DNA from: Skermanella aerolata KACC 11604
Lineage (GTDB): Bacteria > Pseudomonadota > Alphaproteobacteria > Azospirillales > Azospirillaceae
Assembly (NCBI RefSeq): GCF_000936425.1
Contig: NZ_AVFK01000017.1
Location: 1 to 64,000, forward strand
DNA: 64,000 bases
Direction: 5' to 3'
Part shown: one piece after another, positions 57,501 through 64,000 of the stretch
Position numbering within the stretch: the first letter of the stretch is position 1
How the letters are laid out: each line of letters opens with the position of its first letter
Position numbers and translations under genes: made by a program
Notes under the pieces: generated by a model
What the model was told of the DNA's origin: nothing
What the model saw: only the letters and a program-made list of their open reading frames with translations
Databases searched by the model: none

Positions 57501-57998
57501 ATGTTTCTACCTTTAAAGGAAAATGATTTTGGCTTTTTCATCATTGATGATGAAACTGGATTGGGATGGTTGGTAAACGTCCCGGTTGCTCGATGTTCCG
57601 AAACGGATCGGGAAATCTCGGTAGTATCGTATCTACAGCCTATGATGAATCGATCTTCCGATATGTGGGAGTTTTCCTTCGCCATACTCGTTGCATCGAA
57701 CAACGGTTCCGAAGAGTCATTCGAAACTCAAGATCGAGACATCGTGAAACGCTATTTACCGGAAGCAGCAAGAAGTTCGGTATTGGAAATTGTGCGTCGA
57801 TCCTGCGTGCTGCTGCTCGATCATCAAAAGCCAGCCATGGTCTATCGGGTGACGAAGGGGCGCTGGTTGACGGCGAAAGCGCTTGCCAAGCATCATCTGT
57901 TGACCGAAGCCTGTGAGGCCTGCGGGTATATGGTGGAGCAGCAAGGAATGGATCGGGCGAAGCGACTGTTCTGGCTGATGAGCAGAAAGACGGCTTGA
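57501..57998 (+). CDS. Hypothetical accessory protein
   Basis: A 165-residue soluble protein with less GC-rich coding than its neighbours. MFLPLKENDFGFFIIDDETG, WLVNVPVARCSETDREISVV and the C-terminal ALAKHHLLTEACEACGYMVE are notable. No family recognised. The open frame runs upstream to a TTG at 57432 next to the repeat; the ATG at 57501 is preferred. It is the first gene of the island leading to the TIR/NLR pair. Confidence 0.55.
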   Translation: MFLPLKENDFGFFIIDDETGLGWLVNVPVARCSETDREISVVSYLQPMMNRSSDMWEFSFAILVASNNGSEESFETQDRDIVKRYLPEAARSSVLEIVRRSCVLLLDHQKPAMVYRVTKGRWLTAKALAKHHLLTEACEACGYMVEQQGMDRAKRLFWLMSRKTA

Positions 57999-58047
57999 CC
58001 AGGGCGAAGCGCACGGTGATCATAGGTTCGGTGAAAAGGGGGCAGCC

Positions 58048-58245
58048 ATGTTTGCCGCAAGGAAAGTGACTGGCAATATCGACACGACCGGGTACTTGAG
58101 CGAGAGAGTGTACGATGGAAAGCGCACTCTGGACGCAGGCGAGATTGCGCGTCGTAAGGATCGCATCAAGAATGCCGCCGATGCCGTCAAGCAGACGGGC
58201 GAAGCTGGAGACACGATCGAAAGTCCGTTGAAGCGCACCTTGTAA
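58048..58245 (+). CDS. Small hypothetical protein
   Basis: A 65-residue basic, hydrophilic ORF (MFAARKVTGNIDTTGYLSER, KDRIKNAADAVKQTGEAGDT) with a purine-rich ribosome site (gggggcagcc) before ATG. No homology recognised. Its reality rests on that site and its position, 49 bases after the previous gene. Confidence 0.4.
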   Translation: MFAARKVTGNIDTTGYLSERVYDGKRTLDAGEIARRKDRIKNAADAVKQTGEAGDTIESPLKRTL

Positions 58246-58424
58246 GCGCTGGTCCACGGGACCCTTCGCCACAATGCCGGTGCTCTGCTTGGCATAAAGA
58301 AGCGCCCATGTGACATGGAGCATCCAATCCGGCCTCTGTGTGGCGAATAATACCTTTGAGTTAGCCAATACGGTGCCATATCCTCCGGGCGCGGTTGCAA
58401 GACCGACTTCCGCCCGAGGAATCC

Positions 58425-58889
58425 ATGACGCTCGTCCCGCCGCACCGCACCAAGCTCTTCATCAGCTACAGCCACCAGGACCAAGTTTGGCTGGACAGGC
58501 TGAAGCGTCACCTGAAGCCGTCGATCCGCAATGGAAACCTCGACGCCTGGGACGATACCCGTATACGGCCGGGCCAACAATGGAAGCAGGAAATCCGCGA
58601 CGCCCTCGATGCTGCCCGCGTTGCAGTGCTCCTTATCAGCGTTGACTTCTTCGACTCGGATTTCATCGCCACGAACGAGTTGCCGCCGCTTCTGGCCGCT
58701 GCCAGGGAACAAGGCGTCGTCATACTGCCGCTCATCGTCACCGTGTCCCGGTTCACGCGGGAACCGGAGTTGTGCTGCTTTCAGGCGGTCAACTCGCCCG
58801 ATCGCCCTTTAGACAAGATGGACGGCCCCGATCAGGAAACACTCTTGAACCGACTTGCCGAGCAAATCGAGACCTTATGCAGCCCTTGA
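58425..58889 (+). CDS. TIR domain protein
   Basis: A 154-residue single TIR domain. Strand A is TKLFISYSHQDQVWLDRLKR, the middle has DAWDDTRIRPGQQWKQEIRD and AVLLISVDFFDSDF, and the candidate catalytic Glu85 is in ATNELPPLL. TIR domains of this group can hydrolyse NAD+ or signal by assembly. GAGGA lies six bases before the ATG; an ATG ten codons upstream is disfavoured. It overlaps the STAND/TPR gene by 13 bases in a different frame, which argues for joint action as an NLR-like sensor with a separate effector. Confidence 0.85.
   Translation: MTLVPPHRTKLFISYSHQDQVWLDRLKRHLKPSIRNGNLDAWDDTRIRPGQQWKQEIRDALDAARVAVLLISVDFFDSDFIATNELPPLLAAAREQGVVILPLIVTVSRFTREPELCCFQAVNSPDRPLDKMDGPDQETLLNRLAEQIETLCSP
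58805..58811 (+). other. Slippery heptamer CCCTTTA in the overlap of open frames
   Basis: The heptamer is phased as C CCT TTA in the TIR reading frame, the canonical X XXY YYZ arrangement for -1 frameshifting. Slippage would enter the frame of the downstream STAND gene, which is open from here to its start codon. Function is not shown by sequence alone. Confidence 0.35.
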
Positions 58890-60970
58890 TAGCCTCTCCG
58901 CAATCATCCGGCACACCGCCGGAGAGGCTTTTATCTGTGCCCCGGTTACCTCCCGCACCGCGCCTGTTCGGCCGCGATGCTATGGTCGAGGATATCGTAA
59001 AGAGCCTGCTTGCTGACCCGCCGGCGCCTATCCCGATCCTGGGCGATCCCGGCATCGGCAAGACGACGGTCAGTCTTGCCGCATTCCATGATCCGCGCGT
59101 CGCCAACATGTTTGGCGCCCGCCGCTACTTCGTCCGCTGCGACCCGGCGACGACAGCCGAAGCGCTGACCGGCGAGATCGCGCGGACCATCAGTGTCGAA
59201 CTCGTACCTAATCTGGAAGCCCGCGTATTCGCTTGGCTGACTGAAGTGCCTGCGGTCTTGATGCTCGACAATGCCGAAACCCCGTGGGAGGCCGATACCG
59301 AAGCGACCGAGCACCTGCTTACCGGCCTGTCTTGCATTCCCGGTGTTGCCCTGCTCGCCAGTATCCGGAGCGGCCAGCCGCCGCTCGGCCCGGCATGGCG
59401 GGAAACCGTCATGGTCGATCCGCTGAAGCTCGTCGATGCGAAGCTGGCTTTCCTCGCCATCGCCGGTGCCAAGCATTCAGCCGATAAGCTGCTCGACACT
59501 CTGGTCGGGGCGCTCGGTGGTTTACCCCTGGCGATAACGCTGATGGCCCACTTGGCGAGTTCCGAACCCGATCTCGCCGGCCTCTGGCATCTGTGGGAGC
59601 GGAAGCATACCGAATTGCTGCGCCGTCCCGGTATCGAGACGCGCCTGGGCGACATCGCCGTCTCGTTCGAATTGTCCATCGGCGGCCAGCGCATGACGCC
59701 CATGGCCCGGCGTTTGCTGTCGATCGCGGCCCTGCTGCCGGACGGCATCCTCCATGCCGACCTGGACACCCTCCTACCCGACGAAGCAATGGAAGCGGCG
59801 CGGGTCCTGCGGGCAGTCCGTCTTGCCTATGACGAGCACGGACGCCTGCGTCTGCTGGCGCCCGTCCGCGAATACGTCGCCGCGACCTATCTGCCGGAAG
59901 AGGCGGATCGGGAGCGGGCAGTGGAGCATTACATCAGGCTTGCCAGCACGCTGGGGCCTGTGGTCGGTGCGGAAGGTGGAGCGGAGGCGACCATACGATT
60001 GGCAGCCGATCTCGCCAGTATCGAGGCGATGATCCGTCTTGGCTTGGCGGCGACCGATCCTTCTTTCGCCATCGAAGCGGCAATTGATCTCACGGATTTC
60101 GTAAGATTTTCCGGTTTTGGGACGGAGAGTATTCTCCATGACGCAAGTAAGTACGCAAGAAATCAGGACAACTTGCAGCTTCGTGCCCATTGCATCCGGA
60201 GCCTGGGCGACATTGCGCTGCAACGGTCGGAACATGACGCGGCACGCTCACGGTACGAGGAGGCGCTGCCGCTCTACCGCCAGGTTGACAATGCGCTCGG
60301 CGAAGCGAACTGCATCAAAGGCTTGGGCGACATCGCATGGCGACGATTGGATTATGACGCGGCGCTTGCGCTGTACGAGGAAGCGCTGCCGCTCTACCGC
60401 CTGATCGACAACTTACTCGGCGAGGCGAACTGCATCTGTGGTATGGGCTACATCGCGCTGGAGCGGTCGGATCATGACGCAGCGCGTTTGCTGTACGAGG
60501 AAGCGATGCCGCTCTTCCGCCTAGTCGGCGGTTTGCTCGGCGAGGCGAACTGCATGCATGGACTGGGCGACATCGAGTTGCATCGATCGGATCATGACGC
60601 AGCGCGTTTGCTGTACGAGGAAGCGACGCCGCTCTTCCGCTTAGTCGGCGACGTGCTCGGCGAGGCGAACTGCATCCAGAGCCTGGGCGACATCGCGTTG
60701 AGGCGATCGGATCATGACGCGGCGCGAGGCCAATTCGAAACGGCGCTAAAGCTCTATGAACGCATCCGGGAGCCTTATTCGATCGGCGCAGCTCATCGAA
60801 GATTGGCGCGTATCGCCAGAAACGATAATGAATCCCGCAGCCACGTAGAAACAGCGCGTAAAGCGTGGATGTCGATCGGCCGTCCCGATCTCGTCAATGA
60901 ACTCGACGCCGAATTCCCGCTTCCACCTCCTCCAAAACGCCGTCGCAAACCCGCCCTCGCCGCATCCTAA
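58877..60970 (+). CDS. STAND NTPase (NB-ARC-like) with TPR repeats
   Basis: A 697-residue NLR-like protein. A short leader with LPPAPRLFGRDAMVEDIVKS precedes the nucleotide-binding domain, with Walker A GDPGIGKTT (56-64), Walker B AVLMLDNAETPW (about 126-137), a sensor-like LLASIRSGQPP and GLPLAITLM. Helical segments including FELSIGGQRMTPMARRLLSI follow. Residues about 435-634 are five 40-residue TPR units (LGDIALRRSDHDAA, YEEALPLYR). The C-terminus is basic. In family terms it should bind a trigger through the TPRs and oligomerise through the NTPase. The first ATG in frame after the TIR gene is 58877; the frame is open further upstream. Confidence 0.85.
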   Translation: MQPLIASPQSSGTPPERLLSVPRLPPAPRLFGRDAMVEDIVKSLLADPPAPIPILGDPGIGKTTVSLAAFHDPRVANMFGARRYFVRCDPATTAEALTGEIARTISVELVPNLEARVFAWLTEVPAVLMLDNAETPWEADTEATEHLLTGLSCIPGVALLASIRSGQPPLGPAWRETVMVDPLKLVDAKLAFLAIAGAKHSADKLLDTLVGALGGLPLAITLMAHLASSEPDLAGLWHLWERKHTELLRRPGIETRLGDIAVSFELSIGGQRMTPMARRLLSIAALLPDGILHADLDTLLPDEAMEAARVLRAVRLAYDEHGRLRLLAPVREYVAATYLPEEADRERAVEHYIRLASTLGPVVGAEGGAEATIRLAADLASIEAMIRLGLAATDPSFAIEAAIDLTDFVRFSGFGTESILHDASKYARNQDNLQLRAHCIRSLGDIALQRSEHDAARSRYEEALPLYRQVDNALGEANCIKGLGDIAWRRLDYDAALALYEEALPLYRLIDNLLGEANCICGMGYIALERSDHDAARLLYEEAMPLFRLVGGLLGEANCMHGLGDIELHRSDHDAARLLYEEATPLFRLVGDVLGEANCIQSLGDIALRRSDHDAARGQFETALKLYERIREPYSIGAAHRRLARIARNDNESRSHVETARKAWMSIGRPDLVNELDAEFPLPPPPKRRRKPALAAS
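60181..60780 (+). repeat. Five 120-bp tandem repeats encoding TPR units
   Basis: Units begin at 60181, 60301, 60421, 60541 and 60661 with exact 120-base spacing. Units 3-5 share long identical stretches, for example cgaggcgaactgcat and cggatcatgacgc, and the second halves of units 3 and 4 are nearly identical. This indicates recent duplication or conversion within the coding sequence. Confidence 0.9.
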
Positions 60971-61057
60971 ATCCCCCCGCTCCCCAGCCATTCCCCAGCC
61001 GCAATTGTGCCATGCGCTCCTTGGTATTAGTGTGCGACCACTTAGCTGAAGGGCACC

Positions 61058-61861
61058 ATGAGCACACATCTCCCGCCTTTGCCGCGCGATATCGGCACCG
61101 TCAACTGGATCGGCCTGTGGACGCTGTACCAGCGTGAGGTGTACCGGTTCCTGAAGGTCTATACCCAGACCATCGCCGCCCCGGTCGTCACCACGCTGCT
61201 GTTCTATGCCGTCTTCGCGCTGGCGCTGGGCGGGGTCGTGCGGATGGCGGGGAGCGTGCCGTTCCTGGTGTTCCTCGGGCCGGGCCTGATCGTCATGGCG
61301 ATGGCGCAGAACGCGTTTGCCAATACGTCGTCCTCCGTCGTCATCGCCAAGGTCCAGGGCAATATCGTGGACGTGCTGATGCCGCCGCTTTCTCCGCTGG
61401 AGATGGCGGTCGCCTATGTCGGCGGCGGGGTGACGCGCGGGATGTTCGTCGGCGTCGTGACCGGCATCGCGATCTGGGCCTTCGTACCGCTCGGCATCCA
61501 TTCGCCCGCTTATATCCTGTTCCACGGCCTGATGGCGTCGATGATGCTGGCGCAGCTCGGCATGATCGGCGGCATCTGGTCGGAGAAGTTCGACCATATC
61601 GCGGCCTTCACCAACTTCGTCGTGACGCCGCTGACCTTCCTGTCCGGCACCTTCTATTCGGTGGACCGGCTGCCGCCGACCTTCTGGTGGCTGGCGCACT
61701 TCAACCCGTTCTTCTACATGATCGACGGCTTTCGCTACGGCTTCATCGGCCAGTCCGACGGCACGCTGGCGATCGGCGTCGCGGTCATGCTGGGGATCAA
61801 TGCGGCGCTGGGCGTCCTGCTGCTCCGTATGCTGTCCTCGGGCTACAAGCTGAAGGCTTGA
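61058..61861 (+). CDS. ABC-2 type transporter permease
   Basis: A 267-residue ABC-2 permease with six membrane helices. TLYQREVYRFLKVYTQTIAA precedes helix 1. GMIGGIWSEKFDHIAAFTNF, VVTPLTFLSGTFYSVDRLPP and HFNPFFYMIDGFRYGFIGQS are the conserved C-terminal segments of the family. Exporters of this type pair with an ATP-binding subunit; none is next to it. It is followed by a paralogous permease. Confidence 0.88.
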   Translation: MSTHLPPLPRDIGTVNWIGLWTLYQREVYRFLKVYTQTIAAPVVTTLLFYAVFALALGGVVRMAGSVPFLVFLGPGLIVMAMAQNAFANTSSSVVIAKVQGNIVDVLMPPLSPLEMAVAYVGGGVTRGMFVGVVTGIAIWAFVPLGIHSPAYILFHGLMASMMLAQLGMIGGIWSEKFDHIAAFTNFVVTPLTFLSGTFYSVDRLPPTFWWLAHFNPFFYMIDGFRYGFIGQSDGTLAIGVAVMLGINAALGVLLLRMLSSGYKLKA

Positions 61862-61869
61862 GGCCAACC

Positions 61870-62658
61870 ATGACGCCGCGCGCGGTCGGGCGCGTCCTGT
61901 GGCTGGGCGCGTGGACGCTGTTCCTCCGCGAACTCCGGCGCTACTCCAAGGAAGCGCTGGAAACCGTCCTTGCCCCCGCCTTCCAGGCGCTGGTCTATTT
62001 CGTCATCCTGGTCTTCGCCCTCGGCCCTGAGCGCGGCACGGATGAGGGCGAAGCGCTGCTCTCCCACGCCGTTCCCGGCCTGATCCTGATGGCCGTCCTG
62101 TTCCGCTCGGCCGAGACGACCGCGTTCAGCCTGCTGCTGGACCGGATGGAAGGCATCATCAGCGATGTCCTGATGGCCCCGCTGGGCGCCGCCGAGATGA
62201 CCGTCGCCTATGCCCTGGCCGGAGCGGTCAGCGGGCTGGCGACCGGGGTCGTCGTGCTGGCCGGCGCCATGCTGGTGTGGCCGCTGCCACCCACTCATTT
62301 CTGGGCGCTGCCGGTCTTCGCCGCCCTCTCCGCCCTGATGATGTCGCTGGCCGGCATGCTGATCGGGCTGTTCTGCGAGAAGTGGGACCATATGGCGGCG
62401 GCCTTCGTCTTCGTCCTGACGCCGCTGACGTTCCTGTCCGGCGTCTTCGCGCCGGTCGACACGCTCCCCGCCGCCGCTGCCTTCGCCGTCCGGTTCAACC
62501 CGATCTTCCACGCGATAGAAGGCTTCCGCTACGGCTTCCTCGGCTCCGGGACCGGTGCCGATCCCCTGGCTTCGCTGGCCGTCGTCGCGGGGACCGTCGT
62601 CTTCCTGCTGGCATGCAATGGTGTGGTGATCCACCGCGGATACAAGCTGAAGCCGTAA
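61870..62658 (+). CDS. ABC-2 type transporter permease, paralogue
   Basis: A 262-residue permease related to its upstream neighbour. LFLREL lies before helix 1, and LIGLFCEKWDHMAAAFVFVL, TPLTFLSGVFAPVDTL and RFNPIFHAIEGFRYGFLGSG lie at the end, paralleling the first copy. Nine bases separate it from the previous stop. The two may form a heterodimeric membrane channel. Confidence 0.85.
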   Translation: MTPRAVGRVLWLGAWTLFLRELRRYSKEALETVLAPAFQALVYFVILVFALGPERGTDEGEALLSHAVPGLILMAVLFRSAETTAFSLLLDRMEGIISDVLMAPLGAAEMTVAYALAGAVSGLATGVVVLAGAMLVWPLPPTHFWALPVFAALSALMMSLAGMLIGLFCEKWDHMAAAFVFVLTPLTFLSGVFAPVDTLPAAAAFAVRFNPIFHAIEGFRYGFLGSGTGADPLASLAVVAGTVVFLLACNGVVIHRGYKLKP

Positions 62659-62817
62659 TGCGGCCGTAAGTTCAGGACGTTGCGTCGATTCCGGCCCGCA
62701 ATCGTTGACATTGCCGCCACGGCTTTGGATAGTCTGCGGTTTTCCGGAAGGCTATGTCTTTCGGAAAGCCGGTAGTGGTGGATCGCTGCCGGAACTGAAC
62801 CCGTTGGGGGCTTACCC

Positions 62818-63996
62818 GTGATCCCAGTTGTCATGCCCACCTACGCCCGTGCGGATGTCGTTTTCGAACGGGGCGAAGGTCCTTATCTCTTCGATACCGA
62901 CGGCAAGCGCTACCTGGATTTCGCCAGTGGCGTCGCCGTTACCGCCTTTGGCCATGCCCATCCCTACCTGATCAAGGCCCTGACCGATCAGGCCCATAAG
63001 GTGTGGCATACGTCCAATCTATTCCGAGTGGCGGGTCAGGAGAGTCTGGGGCGACGACTGGTCGACAACACCTTCGCCGATACGGTGTTCTTCACCAATT
63101 CCGGCGTCGAAGCCTGGGAATGCGCTGTTAAGGTCGTGCGGAAATACCAGTACGAGACGGGGCATCCCGAACGCTGGCGGATCATCACCGCCGGTGGCGC
63201 CTTCCATGGCCGCACGACCACGGCAATCGCCGCGACCAAGCAGGAGAAGATGGTCAAGGGCTTCGGCCCGATGCCCGACGGCTTCGATCAGGTCGCCTTC
63301 GGCAACATGAACGAGCTGCGCGCCGCCATCACCAACGAGACGGCCGGCATCTCGATCGAGCCGGTCCAGGGCGAGGGCGGCATCCGCGCCGGTTCGCTCG
63401 ACTACCTGCGCGCCTTGCGTGCGGTCTGCGACGAATACGGCCTGCTGCTGATGTTCGACGAGATCCAGACCGGCATGGGCCGGACCGGCAAGCTGTTCGC
63501 CCATGAGTGGGCCGGCGTCACCCCCGATGTGATGGCGGCGGCCAAGGGCATCGGCGGCGGCTTCCCGCTGGGCGCCTGCCTCGCCACCGAAAAGGCGGCG
63601 GTCGGCATGACGGCCGGCACCCACGGCTCGACCTATGGCGGCAACCCGCTCGCCATGGCGGTCGGCAATGCCGTGCTCGACCTGATGCTGGAACCGGGCT
63701 TCCTGGAAGGCGTCGACCGCATTGCCCGCGTCTTCTGGGGCCGGCTGAACGAGCTGGCCGCCCGCCACCCCAAGGTGATCGCGGAAGTGCGCGGCGCCGG
63801 CCTGCTGCTCGGCCTTCGCATCCAGCCGGAAATCGTCAACGGCACCGTCGTCGACAAGCTGCGCGACGCCGGCATGCTGACGGTCGGGGCCGGCGACAAC
63901 GTCGTCCGCCTGCTGCCGCCGCTAATCATCACCGAGGCCGAGATCGACGAAGCCATCGGCATCCTCGACAAGGTCCTGCCGGAGCTGGCGCCATGA
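62818..63996 (+). CDS. argD: Acetylornithine aminotransferase
   Basis: A 392-residue class III PLP aminotransferase. Landmarks are [96 protein letters not shown] and the PLP lysine in [20 protein letters not shown]. It catalyses the transamination to N-acetylornithine in arginine synthesis. The GTG at 62818 is used; an ATG five codons on is possible. The next gene begins at its stop (ATGA). Confidence 0.93.
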   Translation: MIPVVMPTYARADVVFERGEGPYLFDTDGKRYLDFASGVAVTAFGHAHPYLIKALTDQAHKVWHTSNLFRVAGQESLGRRLVDNTFADTVFFTNSGVEAWECAVKVVRKYQYETGHPERWRIITAGGAFHGRTTTAIAATKQEKMVKGFGPMPDGFDQVAFGNMNELRAAITNETAGISIEPVQGEGGIRAGSLDYLRALRAVCDEYGLLLMFDEIQTGMGRTGKLFAHEWAGVTPDVMAAAKGIGGGFPLGACLATEKAAVGMTAGTHGSTYGGNPLAMAVGNAVLDLMLEPGFLEGVDRIARVFWGRLNELAARHPKVIAEVRGAGLLLGLRIQPEIVNGTVVDKLRDAGMLTVGAGDNVVRLLPPLIITEAEIDEAIGILDKVLPELAP

Positions 63997-64000
63997 CCTC
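63993..64000 (+). CDS. Start of a gene cut off by the window end
   Basis: Only the first codons (ATGACCTC) are visible. The ATG overlaps the argD stop as ATGA, so a translationally coupled gene follows. In related genomes this is argF, ornithine carbamoyltransferase; that identity is inference from gene order only. Confidence 0.35.

Noticed and set aside
57640-58368. A 242-codon minus-strand frame across the accessory genes
   Set aside because: No protein character or ribosome site; plus-strand genes in the same place have better starts and couple toward the TIR gene.
60181-60780. Regular 120-bp repeats considered as a CRISPR-like or satellite array
   Set aside because: The period is a multiple of three, there are no unique spacers, and it encodes TPR units in frame.

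Overview
The window is high-GC (mid-60s percent by eye) alphaproteobacterial chromosome. The gene set fits Rhodospirillales, most likely the Azospirillaceae (Azospirillum/Skermanella type). Pointers are the gene order rpmH-rnpA-yidD-yidC-engB-argB-dapD-dapE, DUF29 and PAS_5 proteins, an XrtA/PEP-CTERM regulatory set (PrsK, PrsR, PrsT) and a TIR plus NB-ARC/TPR pair. The genus is inference. No rRNA, tRNA, IS element, prophage or CRISPR array was seen.

Layout. 0.1-2.7 kb: an MBL-fold hydrolase and two membrane proteins (DUF808, DUF1003). 2.9-17 kb: an exopolysaccharide/cell-surface region with a flippase, a 1571-residue RTX protein carrying three xylan-binding-like modules, a methyltransferase, a two-domain GT2 enzyme, a GT1 enzyme, an exosortase-A-associated O-ligase and a GT4 enzyme. 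17-20.4 kb: a SulP transporter, a PAS_5 protein, a DUF1772 protein and a small exported glycine-rich protein, with a 26-bp perfect inverted repeat between the last two. 20.5-25.4 kb: a second polysaccharide block (alpha/alpha-toroid protein, AAC(3)-fold acetyltransferase, tail-anchored protein, polysaccharide deacetylase, lipoprotein). 25.5-31.8 kb: prsT-prsR-prsK. 31.9-34.2 kb: a hybrid kinase and a LuxR-type regulator whose receiver lacks the phospho-acceptor Asp. 34.4-43.2 kb: housekeeping genes, including rpmH (44 codons, GTG start) with a clear promoter. 43.2-56.7 kb: mixed genes including a TVP38 protein with a flavin disulfide reductase, a histidine kinase, the TIGR02587/TIGR02588 pair, a periplasmic binding protein, a receiver-only regulator, recX and a chemoreceptor. 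56.8-61 kb: small accessory genes, a copy of a dispersed repeat, and the TIR plus STAND/TPR pair. 61-64 kb: two ABC-2 permeases, argD and the first codons of the next gene.

How the parts fit. The surface genes and PrsK/PrsR/PrsT look like one functional theme: building, modifying and regulating an exported polysaccharide and exosortase-linked surface proteins. No exosortase and no PEP-CTERM substrate is in the window. The best candidate for a less-described system is the overlapping TIR/NLR-like pair at 58.4-61 kb. It has five 120-bp tandem TPR units, and a -1 slippery heptamer sits in the correct phase to fuse the two reading frames.
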